From contig MU646525.1 in NCBI GenBank assembly GCA_026770585.1, positions 346,039 through 358,441 of the forward strand: 12,403 nt of DNA, in the 5' to 3' direction. Position numbers and translations under genes: made by a program. The DNA is from Baffinella frigidus. Taxonomy: Eukaryota > Cryptophyceae > Cryptomonadales > Baffinellaceae. The notes beneath the pieces are model-generated. The model had not been told where the DNA came from, searched no databases, and was given only the letters and a program-made list of their open reading frames with translations. The first letter of the stretch is position 1. Every line of letters begins with the position of its first letter. Shown here in pieces: positions 1 through 9,100 of this stretch.

Positions 1-470
1 TCTCGCCGGGGATAAGGTCTTATTCCTAAGTTGACATTCGGGGTTGTCCGGTACAAATTCGTCAACTTTGGAGTGAAAACGAGCCTCGTCTCACCAAATT
101 TGTGAAACCAAATAGACCATGGCCCTCGCCGGGGATAAGGTCCTACCTCTGTCTCAAAGGCGGATTTGTGCCCAAGAATTTGGTGGGCCCGGGCTCTGTT
201 TGCCCCAAAGTTGACGGTTTTGTACCGGGAAGCCAGCATGTCAACTTGAGAATAGTCTCAGTCATTCAATACGTTTTGTAAAGTCGCGCGGCGGGCCGAC
301 GAAGACCGATTGCCGCTCCTTGCTGCCATGGCGCTCGCCGGGGATAAGGTCCTATTCTTAAGTTGACAGTTTGGGATGCCCGGTACAAATTCGTCAACTT
401 TGGAGTGAAAATGAGGCGCTGAAGACGCTTTGTAAAGTCGCGCGGCGCGCTGTCATGGCTCTCGCCGGGG
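1..470. repeat. Direct repeat of about 82 bp with AGTTGAC motifs
   Basis: Positions 2-83 and 334-415 align without gaps, with about 8 mismatches in 82 bases. Each begins CTCGCCGGGGATAAGGTC and contains AAGTTGAC paired with GTCAACTT 25 bases later. Fragments of the same start occur at 125 and 461. A second repeated segment, TTTGTAAAGTCGCGCGGCG, lies at 275-293 and 429-447. No coding evidence was found in this stretch. Confidence 0.75.
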
Positions 471-522
471 AGGGAGAGAGAGAGAGTGTGTTTGTGTGTG
501 TGTGAGAGAGAGGGTGTGTGAC
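471..522. repeat. GA/GT simple-sequence tract
   Basis: This is a run of GA and GT dinucleotides just upstream of a decayed copy of the DVRLEVCATL exon. Confidence 0.85.
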
Positions 523-529
523 ACGATCT

Positions 530-563
530 GGCGGACGTGCGGCTAGAGGTCTGCGCGACGCGC
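530..563 (+). pseudogene. Decayed copy of the DVRLEVCATL exon
   Basis: GGCGGACGTGCGGCTAGAGG, followed by TCTGCGCGACG, matches the start of the 1288 exon. It diverges after CGACG and has no usable acceptor. Confidence 0.55.
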
Positions 564-625
564 AAGCCTCGAAGTCGAAAAGCGGCCATCATTTACCGCA
601 ATCTCTCCATTTGTCTTCCATCATC

Positions 626-642
626 GCTGGCATCATGCCAGC
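626..642. repeat. Short perfect hairpin
   Basis: GCTGGC, ATCAT, GCCAGC form a 6-bp stem with a 5-base loop just before the CT tract. A related CATCATGCTGACA string recurs at 1038. Confidence 0.4.
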
Positions 643-652
643 ACGCTGACAC

Positions 653-816
653 AATCTCTCTCTCTCTTTCGCCCTCTCTCGCTCTCTCTCTCTCCCTTCC
701 TCTCTCTCTCCCTCCCTCCCTCCCTCCCTCCCTCCCTTCCTCTCTATCTCGCTCTCTCTCTCCCCCCCTCTCTCCCCCCTTTTGCTCTCTCTCTCTCACT
801 CACTCTCTCTCGGCAG
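653..816 (+). repeat. CT-rich tract ending in a candidate 3' splice site
   Basis: About 160 bases of CT, CCT and CCCT repeats end in CTCTCGGCAG, directly before ATGGCGGACGTG. Such a pyrimidine run is what a spliceosomal acceptor needs. It also produces a spurious Ser/Leu/Pro open frame. Confidence 0.75.
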
Positions 817-857
817 ATGGCGGACGTGCGGCCGGAGGTCTGCGCGACGCTCGCTGA
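817..857 (+). pseudogene. Truncated copy of the DVRLEVCATL exon, starting ATG
   Basis: After GGCAG the sequence reads MADVRPEVCATLAE and then runs into CCTTAAACCC and CACCCTT repeats. The ATG replaces the GTG of the 1288 copy, so this could in principle be a first exon. The neighbouring acceptor argues for an internal or dead copy. Confidence 0.5.
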
Positions 858-896
858 GGGCGGAAACCTTAAACCCTCAACAACAAACCATCCACC

Positions 897-946
897 CTCC
901 ACCCTTCACCCTTCACCCTTCACCCTTCACCCTTCACCCTAAACTC
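897..946. repeat. CACCCTT heptamer array
   Basis: About five tandem CACCCTT units are flanked by CCCTAAAC-like sequence, so this is probably a degenerate telomere-type array. A short copy of the exon core (ACGCTCGCTGTCCTCGC) follows at 978-994. Confidence 0.8.
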
Positions 947-1170
947 CAATCCCTAATTCCTAAACCCGCATGCGTGACGCTCGCTGTCCTCGCCTCCTTA
1001 CCAGATTCGCTCTATCTCTCTCTCTCTGTCAGCAGGTCATCATGCTGACATCAGGCTCTCCCTCCGCAGGCGCCCGCGCAACTTGTGGTGTCAGACCCAG
1101 CGTTCAAAGGCGATCTCGAGAGCGTCCGCTAGAAGTTTCTTAAGCGCCATGGTCATTATGCTGACGCATC

Positions 1171-1287
1171 ACTCTCTCTCTCCCCCTCTCTCTCTCCCTC
1201 TCTCTCTCTCTCCCTCTCTCTCCCTCTCTCTCTCTCTCACTCTCTCTCTCCCTCTCCCTCTCTCTCTCCCTCCCTCTCTCTCTCCAG
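1171..1287 (+). repeat. CT-rich tract with acceptor CCAG
   Basis: About 115 bases of CT/CCCT repeat end in CTCTCCAG at 1287, immediately before the HEAT-like exon. Confidence 0.75.
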
Positions 1288-1369
1288 GTGGCGGACGTGC
1301 GGCTGGAGGTCTGCGCGACGCTCGCTGTCCTCGCACACCCCGGAAAGCTACCTTCGAAGCAAATGACCG
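1288..1369 (+). CDS. Upstream HEAT-like exon (ADVRLEVCATLAVLA), best copy
   Basis: A long CT tract ends in CTCTCCAG, followed by GTG GCG GAC and an open frame. The frame reads VADVRLEVCATLAVLA, then HPGKLPSKQMT, up to ACCG/GTGCG. DVRLEVCATLAVLA resembles helix B of a HEAT repeat, so this may be the repeat before VVAALTPLLED. The exon ends in phase 1, which does not join directly to the exon at 3825 (phase 0). An intervening exon or another donor would be needed. Six related copies lie between 530 and 2067. Confidence 0.5.
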
Positions 1370-1383
1370 GTGCGATAATTGGG

Positions 1384-1531
1384 AAAGGATTTAGCCCTGG
1401 TCACCTTTCTTGGAACCATTTCTGAATTCCTGATACAATTCTACAATGCAGCAAACGACTTTCAAAAGTCGAAAGTGTTTGGGTCTGCGCCAGAAATGAC
1501 TTTTAGAAAGGAGTCCAGGGCTGGACCCTTT
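1384..1531. mobile_element. Inverted-repeat element a in exon array
   Basis: Arms at 1384-1424 and 1491-1531 (41 nt each) are imperfect reverse complements, including AGCCCTGG against CCAGGGCT. The element fills the space between two copies of the DVRLEVCATL exon. No coding capacity was found, so it looks like a non-autonomous, introner-like element. Confidence 0.65.
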
Positions 1532-1543
1532 TTGAAGGAGAGT

Positions 1544-1604
1544 GTCTGCGCGACGCTCGCTGTCCTCGCACACCCCGGAAAGCTGCCGTCCAAGCAAATG
1601 ACCG
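1544..1604 (+). pseudogene. VCATLAVLAHPGKL exon copy
   Basis: This copy reads VCATLAVLAHPGKLPSKQMT and ends at ACCG/GTGCGT. Relative to 1288-1369 the changes in this segment (cta/ctg, cct/ccg, tcg/tcc) are silent. It lacks the ADVRLE start. It could be a duplicate or an alternative exon. Confidence 0.55.
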
Positions 1605-1622
1605 GTGCGTTCGTTCATTGGG

Positions 1623-1783
1623 AAAGGGTTCAGTCCTGGACTCCTTTCTTGGAGCCATTTCTGAAATGCTGCTACATTTTTTTAAACCCTCTACGATACT
1701 GCCAATGTTTTTTAAAACAGTCCAAAGTGTTTGGGTTTGTACCAGAGAGGACTTTTAGAAAGGTGTCCAGGACTGGACTCTTT
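1623..1783. mobile_element. Inverted-repeat element b in exon array
   Basis: Arms at 1623-1663 and 1743-1783 correspond to those of element a. Here AGCCCTGG has become AGTCCTGG in the left arm, and CCAGGGCT has become CCAGGACT in the right arm, so pairing is kept. The loop is longer and AT-rich. Confidence 0.62.
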
Positions 1784-1796
1784 TTCGAAGGAGCGT

Positions 1797-1857
1797 GTTT
1801 GCGCGACGCTCGCTGTCCTCGCGCACTCCGGAACATTGCCGTCCAAGCAAATGACTG
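1797..1857 (+). pseudogene. VCATLAVLAHSGTL exon copy
   Basis: Third array copy, reading VCATLAVLAHSGTLPSKQMT and ending ACTG/GTGCGT. It carries silent changes plus Pro to Ser and Lys to Thr. Confidence 0.5.
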
Positions 1858-1871
1858 GTGCGTTAATCGGA

Positions 1872-1995
1872 AAAGGATTTAGCCCTGGGCCCCTTTCAAA
1901 AGGGTTTAGCCCTGGACCACATTTAAAGGTCCAGAGTGTTTGGGTCTGTACCAGAAATGACTTTTAGAAGAAAGGAGTCCAGGGCTGGACCCTTT
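1872..1995. mobile_element. Inverted-repeat element c, rearranged
   Basis: TTTAGCCCTGG occurs twice on the left (1878 and 1905) and GAGTCCAGGGCTGGACCC once on the right (1975), so the left arm is partly duplicated. It is shorter than elements a and b. Confidence 0.5.
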
Positions 1996-2006
1996 GCAAG
2001 GAGAGT

Positions 2007-2067
2007 GTTTGCGCGACGCTCGCTGTCCTCGTGCACCTTGGGAAACTGCCGTCCAAACAAATGACTG
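2007..2067 (+). pseudogene. VCATLAVLVHLGKL exon copy, last of the array
   Basis: It reads VCATLAVLVHLGKLPSKQMT and ends ACTG/GTGCGTG. This is the most diverged of the four long copies, with changes again mainly at third positions. Confidence 0.5.
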
Positions 2068-2098
2068 GTGCGTGCCTCCTCTAAAATTGGCTTCTCCC

Positions 2099-2166
2099 CA
2101 ACGAAATTTACTACACAAACGCTTTACTATTACTAGTATGATCCGATTGTGTAGTAAATTTCGTTG
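2099..2166. repeat. Perfect 20-bp inverted repeat
   Basis: CAACGAAATTTACTACACAA at 2099-2118 is exactly complementary to 2147-2166, with a 28-base loop. No TA flank is visible. The downstream AAAGTTGAC and TTATCTGAGAT motifs (2190-2290) recur in other elements of the window. Confidence 0.8.
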
Positions 2167-2329
2167 ACAGGAACCCTTTCTAGAAAGCTTTATCTGAGAT
2201 TAAAGTTGACTTGAATTAAGTTGAATGTTTGGTTGACTTTTGAATACTCTCACGCGATAAGTTGACGGCTTCTGTGGCAGGCACGTCGCGCGACGTGGAC
2301 CTAATGGAGCGAGACAAGGAGGTGATAGC

Positions 2330-2592
2330 CTAAACCCTGAACCCCACACCCCACACCCCAAACCCCAAACCCCACACCCCAAACCCCAAACCCCGAACCC
2401 TAAACCCTGAACCCCACACCCCAAACCCCAAACCTCAAACCCCGAACCCCAAACCTCAAACCCCAAACCCCAAACCCCAAACCCTAAACCCTAAACCCCA
2501 AACCCCAAACCCCAAACCCTAAACCCTAAACCCTAAACCCTAAACCCTAAACCTGTAACCCCAAACCCCAAACCCCAAAGCCTAAACCCTCT
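2330..2592. repeat. Degenerate telomere-like CCCTAAA/CCCCAAA array
   Basis: About 260 bases of 7-mers alternate among CCCTAAA, CCCCAAA, CCCCACA and CCCTGAA. The degeneracy and the unique sequence on both sides make it interstitial, not a chromosome end. Confidence 0.9.
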
Positions 2593-2644
2593 TTGACCTG
2601 ATCAAGAGTGATCGAGAAGGATTCCTCGCGAGGGACATCTAGAT

Positions 2645-2779
2645 CTGTCCGAATAACACGTAGATATTTCGCCCCCCCCCCTGAAATTTTACAGGTGGAT
2701 CTTGACCTCTCGCCATGAAATTCACCTGTGAAATTTTGGGGGGGGCGAAATATCTACGTGCCCAACTTCACTCGGACAG
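2645..2779. mobile_element. Inverted-repeat element with C10/G8 core
   Basis: Arms 2657-2697 and 2723-2760 pair (CACGTAGATATTTCGCCC against GGGCGAAATATCTACGTG, and TGAAATTTT.ACAGGTG against CACCTGTGAAATTTT). An outer 8-bp pair CTGTCCGA/TCGGACAG lies at 2645-2652 and 2772-2779. It ends right at the ACAG before an exon copy. Confidence 0.75.
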
Positions 2780-2836
2780 AGCCAGGACATGGTGCCCCTC
2801 CCAGGGGGACTCAGAGCGCATCCTTCTACCAATGAA
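2780..2836 (+). pseudogene. Copy of exon 1 (PLPGGLRAHPSTNE)
   Basis: After GGACAG the sequence reads SQDMVPLPGGLRAHPSTNE. It matches the 3825 exon in 17 consecutive bases of CCCCTCCCAGGGGGACT and beyond. There is no donor at the matching end, so it is probably a dead duplicate. Confidence 0.5.
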
Positions 2837-2922
2837 CTTCCTCTGCTTCTTTTTTATTACTCTCAACACAGGTCCTACGTAGGCCTTTGCGCCTTGAGTT
2901 GCGTGATACAAACGACTATCCG

Positions 2923-2995
2923 CCTTGAAAAAGACCTTTTTCAAGGTCTTTTACGTTTTTCAAGGCTCGATACAAAGATGAGCCTTGAAAAACGT
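2923..2995. repeat. Two adjacent hairpins with CCTTGAAAAA stems
   Basis: CCTTGAAAAA (2923-2932) pairs with TTTTTCAAGG (2937-2946). ACGTTTTTCAAGGCTC (2953-2968) pairs perfectly with 2980-2995 around an 11-base loop. Both stems use the same CCTTGAAAAA sequence. Confidence 0.75.
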
Positions 2996-3017
2996 ATGGT
3001 CTTACGAACGAGCCCGA

Positions 3018-3256
3018 TATTGTAGAAATGGGCTCCGCGCGGATTCAAGGTCAGGTCAGGAAAAACGTCTTTTCGAGAAAAAAACGTCGAAAACGAACTT
3101 TTATGCTATCTTAGGCATGGGCAAGATGCCTAAAATAGAATCAACCACCCTCAAGATAGCACAAAGGTTCATTTTCGACGATTTTTTCTCAAAAAGACGT
3201 TCCTGACCTCCTCACCTCACGTTTTAGAAATCCGCGCGGAGCCCATTTCTACAATA
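3018..3256. mobile_element. TA-flanked hairpin element of 235 bp
   Basis: Long arms (3020-3112 and 3153-3254) begin TTGTAGAAATGGGCTCCGCG and end in its complement. They are flanked by TA at 3018-3019 and 3255-3256. The arms include GGTCAGG/CCTGACC and a run of A-rich sequence. The loop holds GCCTAAAATAGAATC. The right border gives AATAG, directly before GTTGTGGCG, the same start as exon 2. No ORF of note was found. It resembles a miniature inverted-repeat transposon or introner. Confidence 0.75.
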
Positions 3257-3385
3257 GGTTGTGGCGAGGAGTGATGTCATTGCCGTTGAGCCGTTCGTGT
3301 CGAATTAAAAGACCTCTATGTATCTCCCTTGCTAGTAATAAAGACCCCTCTCTCTCTCTCTTTAGTAGTCAGGGTCTATCTCACA

Positions 3386-3571
3386 CCTGGCCGTCATCCC
3401 AGCGGTGCTCCGTATGCTTGAAACGCTGCCATCCAGCATTCACCGCATCCAGAGCCTCGGGCTCTACATGTCGTTATATACCCCATAAATATCGTTATAT
3501 ACTTCATAAATCCATTATATACTCCATGCATCTATTATAAATCGTCTTCCTGCATTCACCGCATCCAGCGC
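3386..3571 (-). pseudogene. Inverted copy of exon 3 plus its minisatellite
   Basis: On the minus strand 3469-3387 reads EALDAVNAGWQRF then KHTEHRWDDGQ, followed by a GT. Next to it (3470-3548) are TATATAA/ATGGATTTATGG-type units as found around 4970-5300. A second start of the same module lies at 3551-3571. It is therefore an inverted duplication of the 4.8-5.3 kb module. Of four codon differences from 4813-4906, three are silent. Confidence 0.65.
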
Positions 3572-3667
3572 TTTTTGAGGATGAGCTCATCCTCCTCCCG
3601 GCGCAGGTTGGGAGCAAAGGAGAAGGCACTCCTAGTCGGCCGACTAGGAGGTGGCCACCACGTGGTG

Positions 3668-3701
3668 GTGAGGGAGAGAGCGAGAGAGAGAGAGAGGGAG
3701 G

Positions 3702-3760
<59 letters not shown>

Positions 3761-3770
3761 CGAGAGAGAG

Positions 3771-3817
<47 letters not shown>

Positions 3818-3822
3818 GGATC
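3668..3822. repeat. GA-rich simple repeat
   Basis: About 150 bases of GAGAGA with scattered GAGC. It gives spurious Arg/Glu open frames. It immediately precedes exon 1 of the model. Confidence 0.9.
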
Positions 3823-3824
3823 AG

Positions 3825-3881
3825 AGCCAACAGGCGCCCCTCCCAGGGGGACTCAGCGTTCATCCTTCTACCAACGGACAG
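3825..3881 (+). CDS. Exon 1 of the model (PLPGGLSVHPSTNGQ)
   Basis: This 57-nt exon is entered after ATCAG and left at CAG/GTTGTG, phase 0 at both ends. It reads SQQAPLPGGLSVHPSTNGQ. A second copy at 2780-2833 is also preceded by ACAG and keeps PLPGGL and HPSTN, which supports the left border and the sequence family. The odd point is that the acceptor follows a 150-bp purine (GA) tract rather than a pyrimidine tract, so the true 5' border could differ. Another frame (GAPPRGTQRSSFYQ) is open in both copies. The chosen frame is preferred because it joins in phase to the next exon. Confidence 0.4.
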
Positions 3882-5432
3882 GTTGTGTTAGGCATAGCCG
3901 GAGTGAAGTCACACAAGTCCGGGGATTCACCCCACTTCGGCCGGAGTGACTTTATCCCCAGAAACCTGAACCCCAAACCACAACGCAGGTTGTGGCGGCT
4001 CTGACGCCGCTCCTCGAAGACGAGATGGGGTACGTGCTCACTTCAACCTCCCCTACCCATTCGGTGGACTACGAGGGTTTTGGGACCCCTAGATTTAGGG
4101 GGTAACGTGACCAAATTTGCACCAGATAAGCCCTTAAGTTGAATTGCATCGGGGTGAGTTGACTTTTGATGAATGGTCCGTAGTCCACCGTGTGGTGGCT
4201 TGCGCGCCCCCCCCCAATGCACTCGGAGTCAGAACATTTCGCCTAAGTCAACTCCCCCTGAAAGCCAGCGCCTTAAGTCAAATGCCGTCCATGGTGGCCA
4301 GGTCCATCTCAACGAAAACAGGGGAAAGTTGACTTAGGTGAGCTGGTTGACTTGGCTGAAATCTTGTGGCTCGGAGTGCAATGCCATCCCGCGTTCACCA
4401 CATCCTGCACCTCTGGCTGTACATGTCGTTCTACACTCCATACATATGGTCATATAGTCCATGAATGCAAGGGTTACAGGGGATATGCACTTCACCCGCC
4501 CCTACTGGCTCCACTCGAGAACGCTAGAGGATCCTATTTACATGTGGGGTTGTAAACCTTTGTACCAGGATAGGGTATTCCAACCTCGCGCCTGGGCTAA
4601 TTTTGCCTAGTTACGTGACCAATATCACGAACGTTACTACACAAAGGCCACATCTCGGTCTTAAATAGGCCCCTCTAGCATTCTCGTGTGGCTTGCTGTG
4701 CCACCCTGGAGTTCATGAGTTGATGGGTATCCAATTCTTGTGTGCAAAAATTCCAACTGACACGGTTCAAAACAAATTCCGCCTGTTTTTTAAAGATGAT
4801 GAATTTTGTTAGGTACGTGCGCAAGGCGGCAGCTGAGGCGCTGGACGTGGTGAATGCTGGATGGCAGCGATTCAAGCATACGGAGCACCGCTGGGATGAC
4901 GGCCAGGTCCTGCTTATGGGCAAATAGTACCAGGGGAAAACAGATTTAGTTTTTACGGTTTGTACCAGGAAGACGGTTTATAATGGATGTATGGAGTATA
5001 TGATGGATTTATGGAGTGTATAACGATATTTATGGGGTATATAACGACATGTAGAGCGCGAGGCGCTGGACGTGGTGAATGCGGGATGGCAGCGATTCAA
5101 GCATACTGATCACCGCTGGGACGATGGCCAGGTCCTGCCCCTGCTCAAATCGTAAATTGTAGTTTTACGGAAGGGGCAAGGTTTGTACGAGAAAGACGGT
5201 TTATAATGGATGTATGGAGTATATAATGGATTTATGGGGTATATAACGACATGTATAGGAGTATATAATAACATATATGGGGTATATAACGACATGTAGA
5301 GCCCGAGGCGCTGGATGTGGTGAATGCGGGATGGCAGCGATTCAAGCATACTGAGCACCGCTGGAACGACGGGCAGGTGAGAGATAGTCCTTTATTACTA
5401 GAGAGAGAGAGAGAGCGCGAGCGAGCGAGCGA

Positions 5433-5465
<33 letters not shown>

Positions 5466-5973
5466 AGAGACGTTTATTGCTACCGATAGAAAGACACGTG
5501 TAGCTCTGTACGACCGCTGGGTTAACGGCCAGGTCGTGCCCCTACTCGAATAGTAAATTAATTATTTCAAGGGGTTTGTACCAGGAAGACGGTATATAAT
5601 GGATGTAAGGAGTATATAATGGATTGATGGGGTATATAATAACTGGAATAGTAAATGGTTGCCTGCAAACAGGAACCATGACGCGACTCGCACCCGCTCT
5701 CTTATCTCAGATAAACACTTTTAAAAGTCGTTTTCCTAAGTCAACTCCCCCACAAATCTGTCAACTTATGCTTTACTCTGCGAGCCCGTACGCATAAGTT
5801 GCCGGATTTGTGGGGGAGTTGACTTAGGAAAACGACTTTTAAAAGTGTTTATCTGAGATAATCTCTCTCTCTCTCCCTTGTTAGCAAAAAAAGGTCTCTC
5901 TCTCTCTCTTTGTCAATAAAGGTCTCTCTCCCTCTATGTTGGTACTCATCAACGTCTATCTCTCTCGCTCTCG

Positions 5974-6004
<31 letters not shown>

Positions 6005-6068
6005 CATACATATATCTCGCTCTCTCTCTCTCTCTCTCGCTCTCTCTCTTACTCTCTCTCTCTCTCTC

Positions 6069-6103
<35 letters not shown>

Positions 6104-9100
6104 GGAGCCATTACGAGACTCACGTCCCCTCGGATCCCCGCGCCCCCGCGTCCTCCCTCGCGTCTGGGACAAGCAGTACACGCACGACGACCTTCTACCC
6201 CTCTCGGTTGAGGAGATGGCGCAGGCGCGCGCGGTTCGCCCCTCCCTTCCACCAGCCCTCACAGCCTTGGCAAATCTTTGATTTTTTGGAGCCATTTCCC
6301 CCTTAACCCGGTGGAGGCCGCCGGGTTCCGGCGTCGGTTATTTTTTAAAACTTCCAAATCTAGATCACACCAGAGTATTTGGAATTAAAACCGCTTTGCT
6401 CAAAAGTTGAAAATCATCGATTTGCCAACCCTGTGAGGGTTGGTGGTTAGAAAGACCTTTATTTTCACTGAGAGGGACGTTTATTACTACCAACGTCCCG
6501 TAGATAGACGTTTATTACCACCGGCCGCCATTAGACAAACGTTTATTACCTCCGCCTCCCTTTCATCTCGAAAGATAACTGAATCAGTTCCCTAATTGGC
6601 GCTTTCAATTAATTAGGAGGCCTAATTAAAGTTACTACGCCCTAACTGATTTCTCCTATTCAACCTCCTATTGAAAAGGAACTGATTCAGTTATCTTCCG
6701 AGATGACCTTAGACCCCTTAGAGAGACGTTTGCTGGTACGAATGCGGCCGCCATATATGCACACCGAGGCTGTCCCTCACCCCCCAGTGACTGGCAGGAG
6801 CGACTGGCGGCCAAGAACTACAAGCAGTCCCTCGCGTCTTCCGACCCCACCAAAACCACCCTCGGAGGGTGAACCCCCACCCCCACCCGTGACCAGGGTT
6901 TAGGGTTTAGGGTTTAGGGTTTAGGGTTTAGGGTTTAGGGTTTAGGGTTTAGGGCCACCAATCTAAACGCGCCGCGTCTTCTGACCCTACCAAAACCACC
7001 CTCGGAGGGTGCCACCCTAACTCCTCAACCCCAAACCCTCAACCCTCAACCACCCTAACCCCATGTGGCTGAACCCGCAACTTGCGCCCCTTCGCGTCTT
7101 TCGACCCTGACAAAACCACCCTCGGAGGGTGCGACTCCACCCCTAAATAGCTCCCAACAGCGCTCCAGCGTGCGATCTCGTTTCGGAACATAACAGAATC
7201 TGTTAATATGTACACTCATCCAAGCCTTGGTTTTGTGCCTGAAATAGAATATCCACCCGTACCTTCGGCGTTGGAAGACGTAAGAACCCACAACCCGCGC
7301 CAAGGCGTAAGATAGCATCATTTGATGCCTAAAATAGCATATACACCCTTACCTTCCGCGTGGGGGGCCTAAGATAGCGGGACAGATTCTGTCTTGGTCC
7401 GAAATTGAATTCGCTCCCAATAAGTCGACCCACAACCCGCGCCCCGCCGGTCCCAACAAAACCACCCTCGGAGGGTGAAACCCCAACCCCACCCGTGACC
7501 AGGGTTTAGGGCTTAGGGTGTAGGGCCCTGTGCATTACCAACCTACACGCGCCGCGCTGCACCAGACGCAAGTAACACACGTTCAACGGTTTCGGGGTTT
7601 ACGGTCTGGGGTTTACAGTTTAGCGTTTAGGTCAGCTGACTGTCTTGTTGCAGCACTGACTGTCTTGGTGCGCCAGGTGCAAGTAGAGCGGTTTTCTCAT
7701 CTGTCGGCCGCCCACCGATATGAAATTATGAACAAGGGCTCCAATTCCGGCAACTTTTGGCGTGATTCTGAAGTTTTAGAGTTTTATTTTGTGACAAAAA
7801 TGCCAAAAGTGGCCGGAATTGGAGCCCTTGTTCATAAATTTCATATCGGTTGGTGGCCGACAGATGCGAAAACCGCTCTACCACACGTCCAACGCGCTGC
7901 TGCGGCTACAGCGCCTTCTAAACCCTAAACCCTATTCCCTATCCCTTATCCCCTATCCCATATCCCCTACCCTAAATGATAAATGATAAACGAGAACGAG
8001 AACGTTCTCGAGCACTCTTGACCAGGCCATAGAGCAGTACATCAGAGGAGACCCAACCCAAAAGTTGAGTTCATAGGAGAAATCATAGGAGAAATTACTA
8101 TGGCATAGGTAAATTTACTTGTGGGTCCTAATTAAATCAATTAGCTCCCGCAAAACGCATAGAGCAGTACAGGAGAAGAAGCAACACCGCTCTCGCATCT
8201 TTGTCGCGATCCACAAGGTTTAGGTCAACTGACTGTCTTGGTGCGCCAGGTGCAAGTGACAAGATAGTCAACTGACTGTCTTGTTAAACCACTGACTGTC
8301 TTGTCACACGACTGACTGTCTTGGCGCGCCAGGTGCAAGTACAACACGTTCAACGCGCTCCTGCGGCGGGAGCGCTTCGAGCAGCGCTTCGAAATCGCCC
8401 AGCAGAAGGCCGACAAAAAGGTCTAGCCCCGGCTCAGTCTATTTGGGCTCACAGATATGCGACGGTGCATATATGACTCACATATATGCGACGGTGCGTA
8501 TACGACGTATATATGCACCGTCATATACGTATATTGAAGTGTGAGGCAGCGCTGCGGCGGTGGGAGCGTTTCGAGCTCGCACAGCCAAGGCAGATAAGAA
8601 GGTACGAAACCCCACAACCTCAACTTAAAACCTGAACCCACGGGGGTTGGGGGTCTAGGGTTTGGGGTGCTAAGACGCGTACGCCGAGCGCCCTGGGGAT
8701 GGAGTACAGTGGACCTACCCTAAGACATACCCGTCGGGTCCGGACTGATTGAGTATGTGTGGAGGGTAGGTATGCGTTATGGTGTCCACCCTTCAGACAT
8801 ACTTCCTTGCAGGGGGAAATCGGGGGCCGGCCGAAGGAGTATGTGTGGAGGGTAAGTATGTGTTACGGTAGCCTGTGTTAGGGTAGGTGGACTGTACAGG
8901 ACGGTTCTCTGCCTCTCGTTTTAGGTTTAGGGTTTAGGGTTTGGGGTTTGGGGTTCACCATGCAGTTTGTCGTGGGGTTGGACCTAGCTCTGCCTCACTC
9001 GGGTTGACCCTCCTGTGTCGTGTGCTGACTCCCACCCACGCGTCCTGTGTCCTCTCATGAACCAGCTTCAACTCCGGTTAAGGGTTTAGGGTTCTCTCTC

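Noticed and set aside
593-857. Ser/Leu/Pro-rich and Arg/Glu-rich open frames over CT and GA tracts (also at 1083-1394, 3504-3949, 5849-6295)
   Set aside because: They are six-frame translations of simple dinucleotide repeats, with no independent coding signal.
817-960. ATG at 817 as the gene's start codon
   Set aside because: It follows a strong CT tract and CAG acceptor, and the homologous copy at 1288 has GTG there, so it is more likely an internal exon copy with a chance ATG.
2200-2466. Minus-strand frame of VWGLGCG-type repeats, and similar frames at 10156-10428 and 11251-11646
   Set aside because: These are translations of degenerate CCCTAAA/CAAACCA arrays on the opposite strand; only the plus-strand exons in the last region show codon-level conservation.
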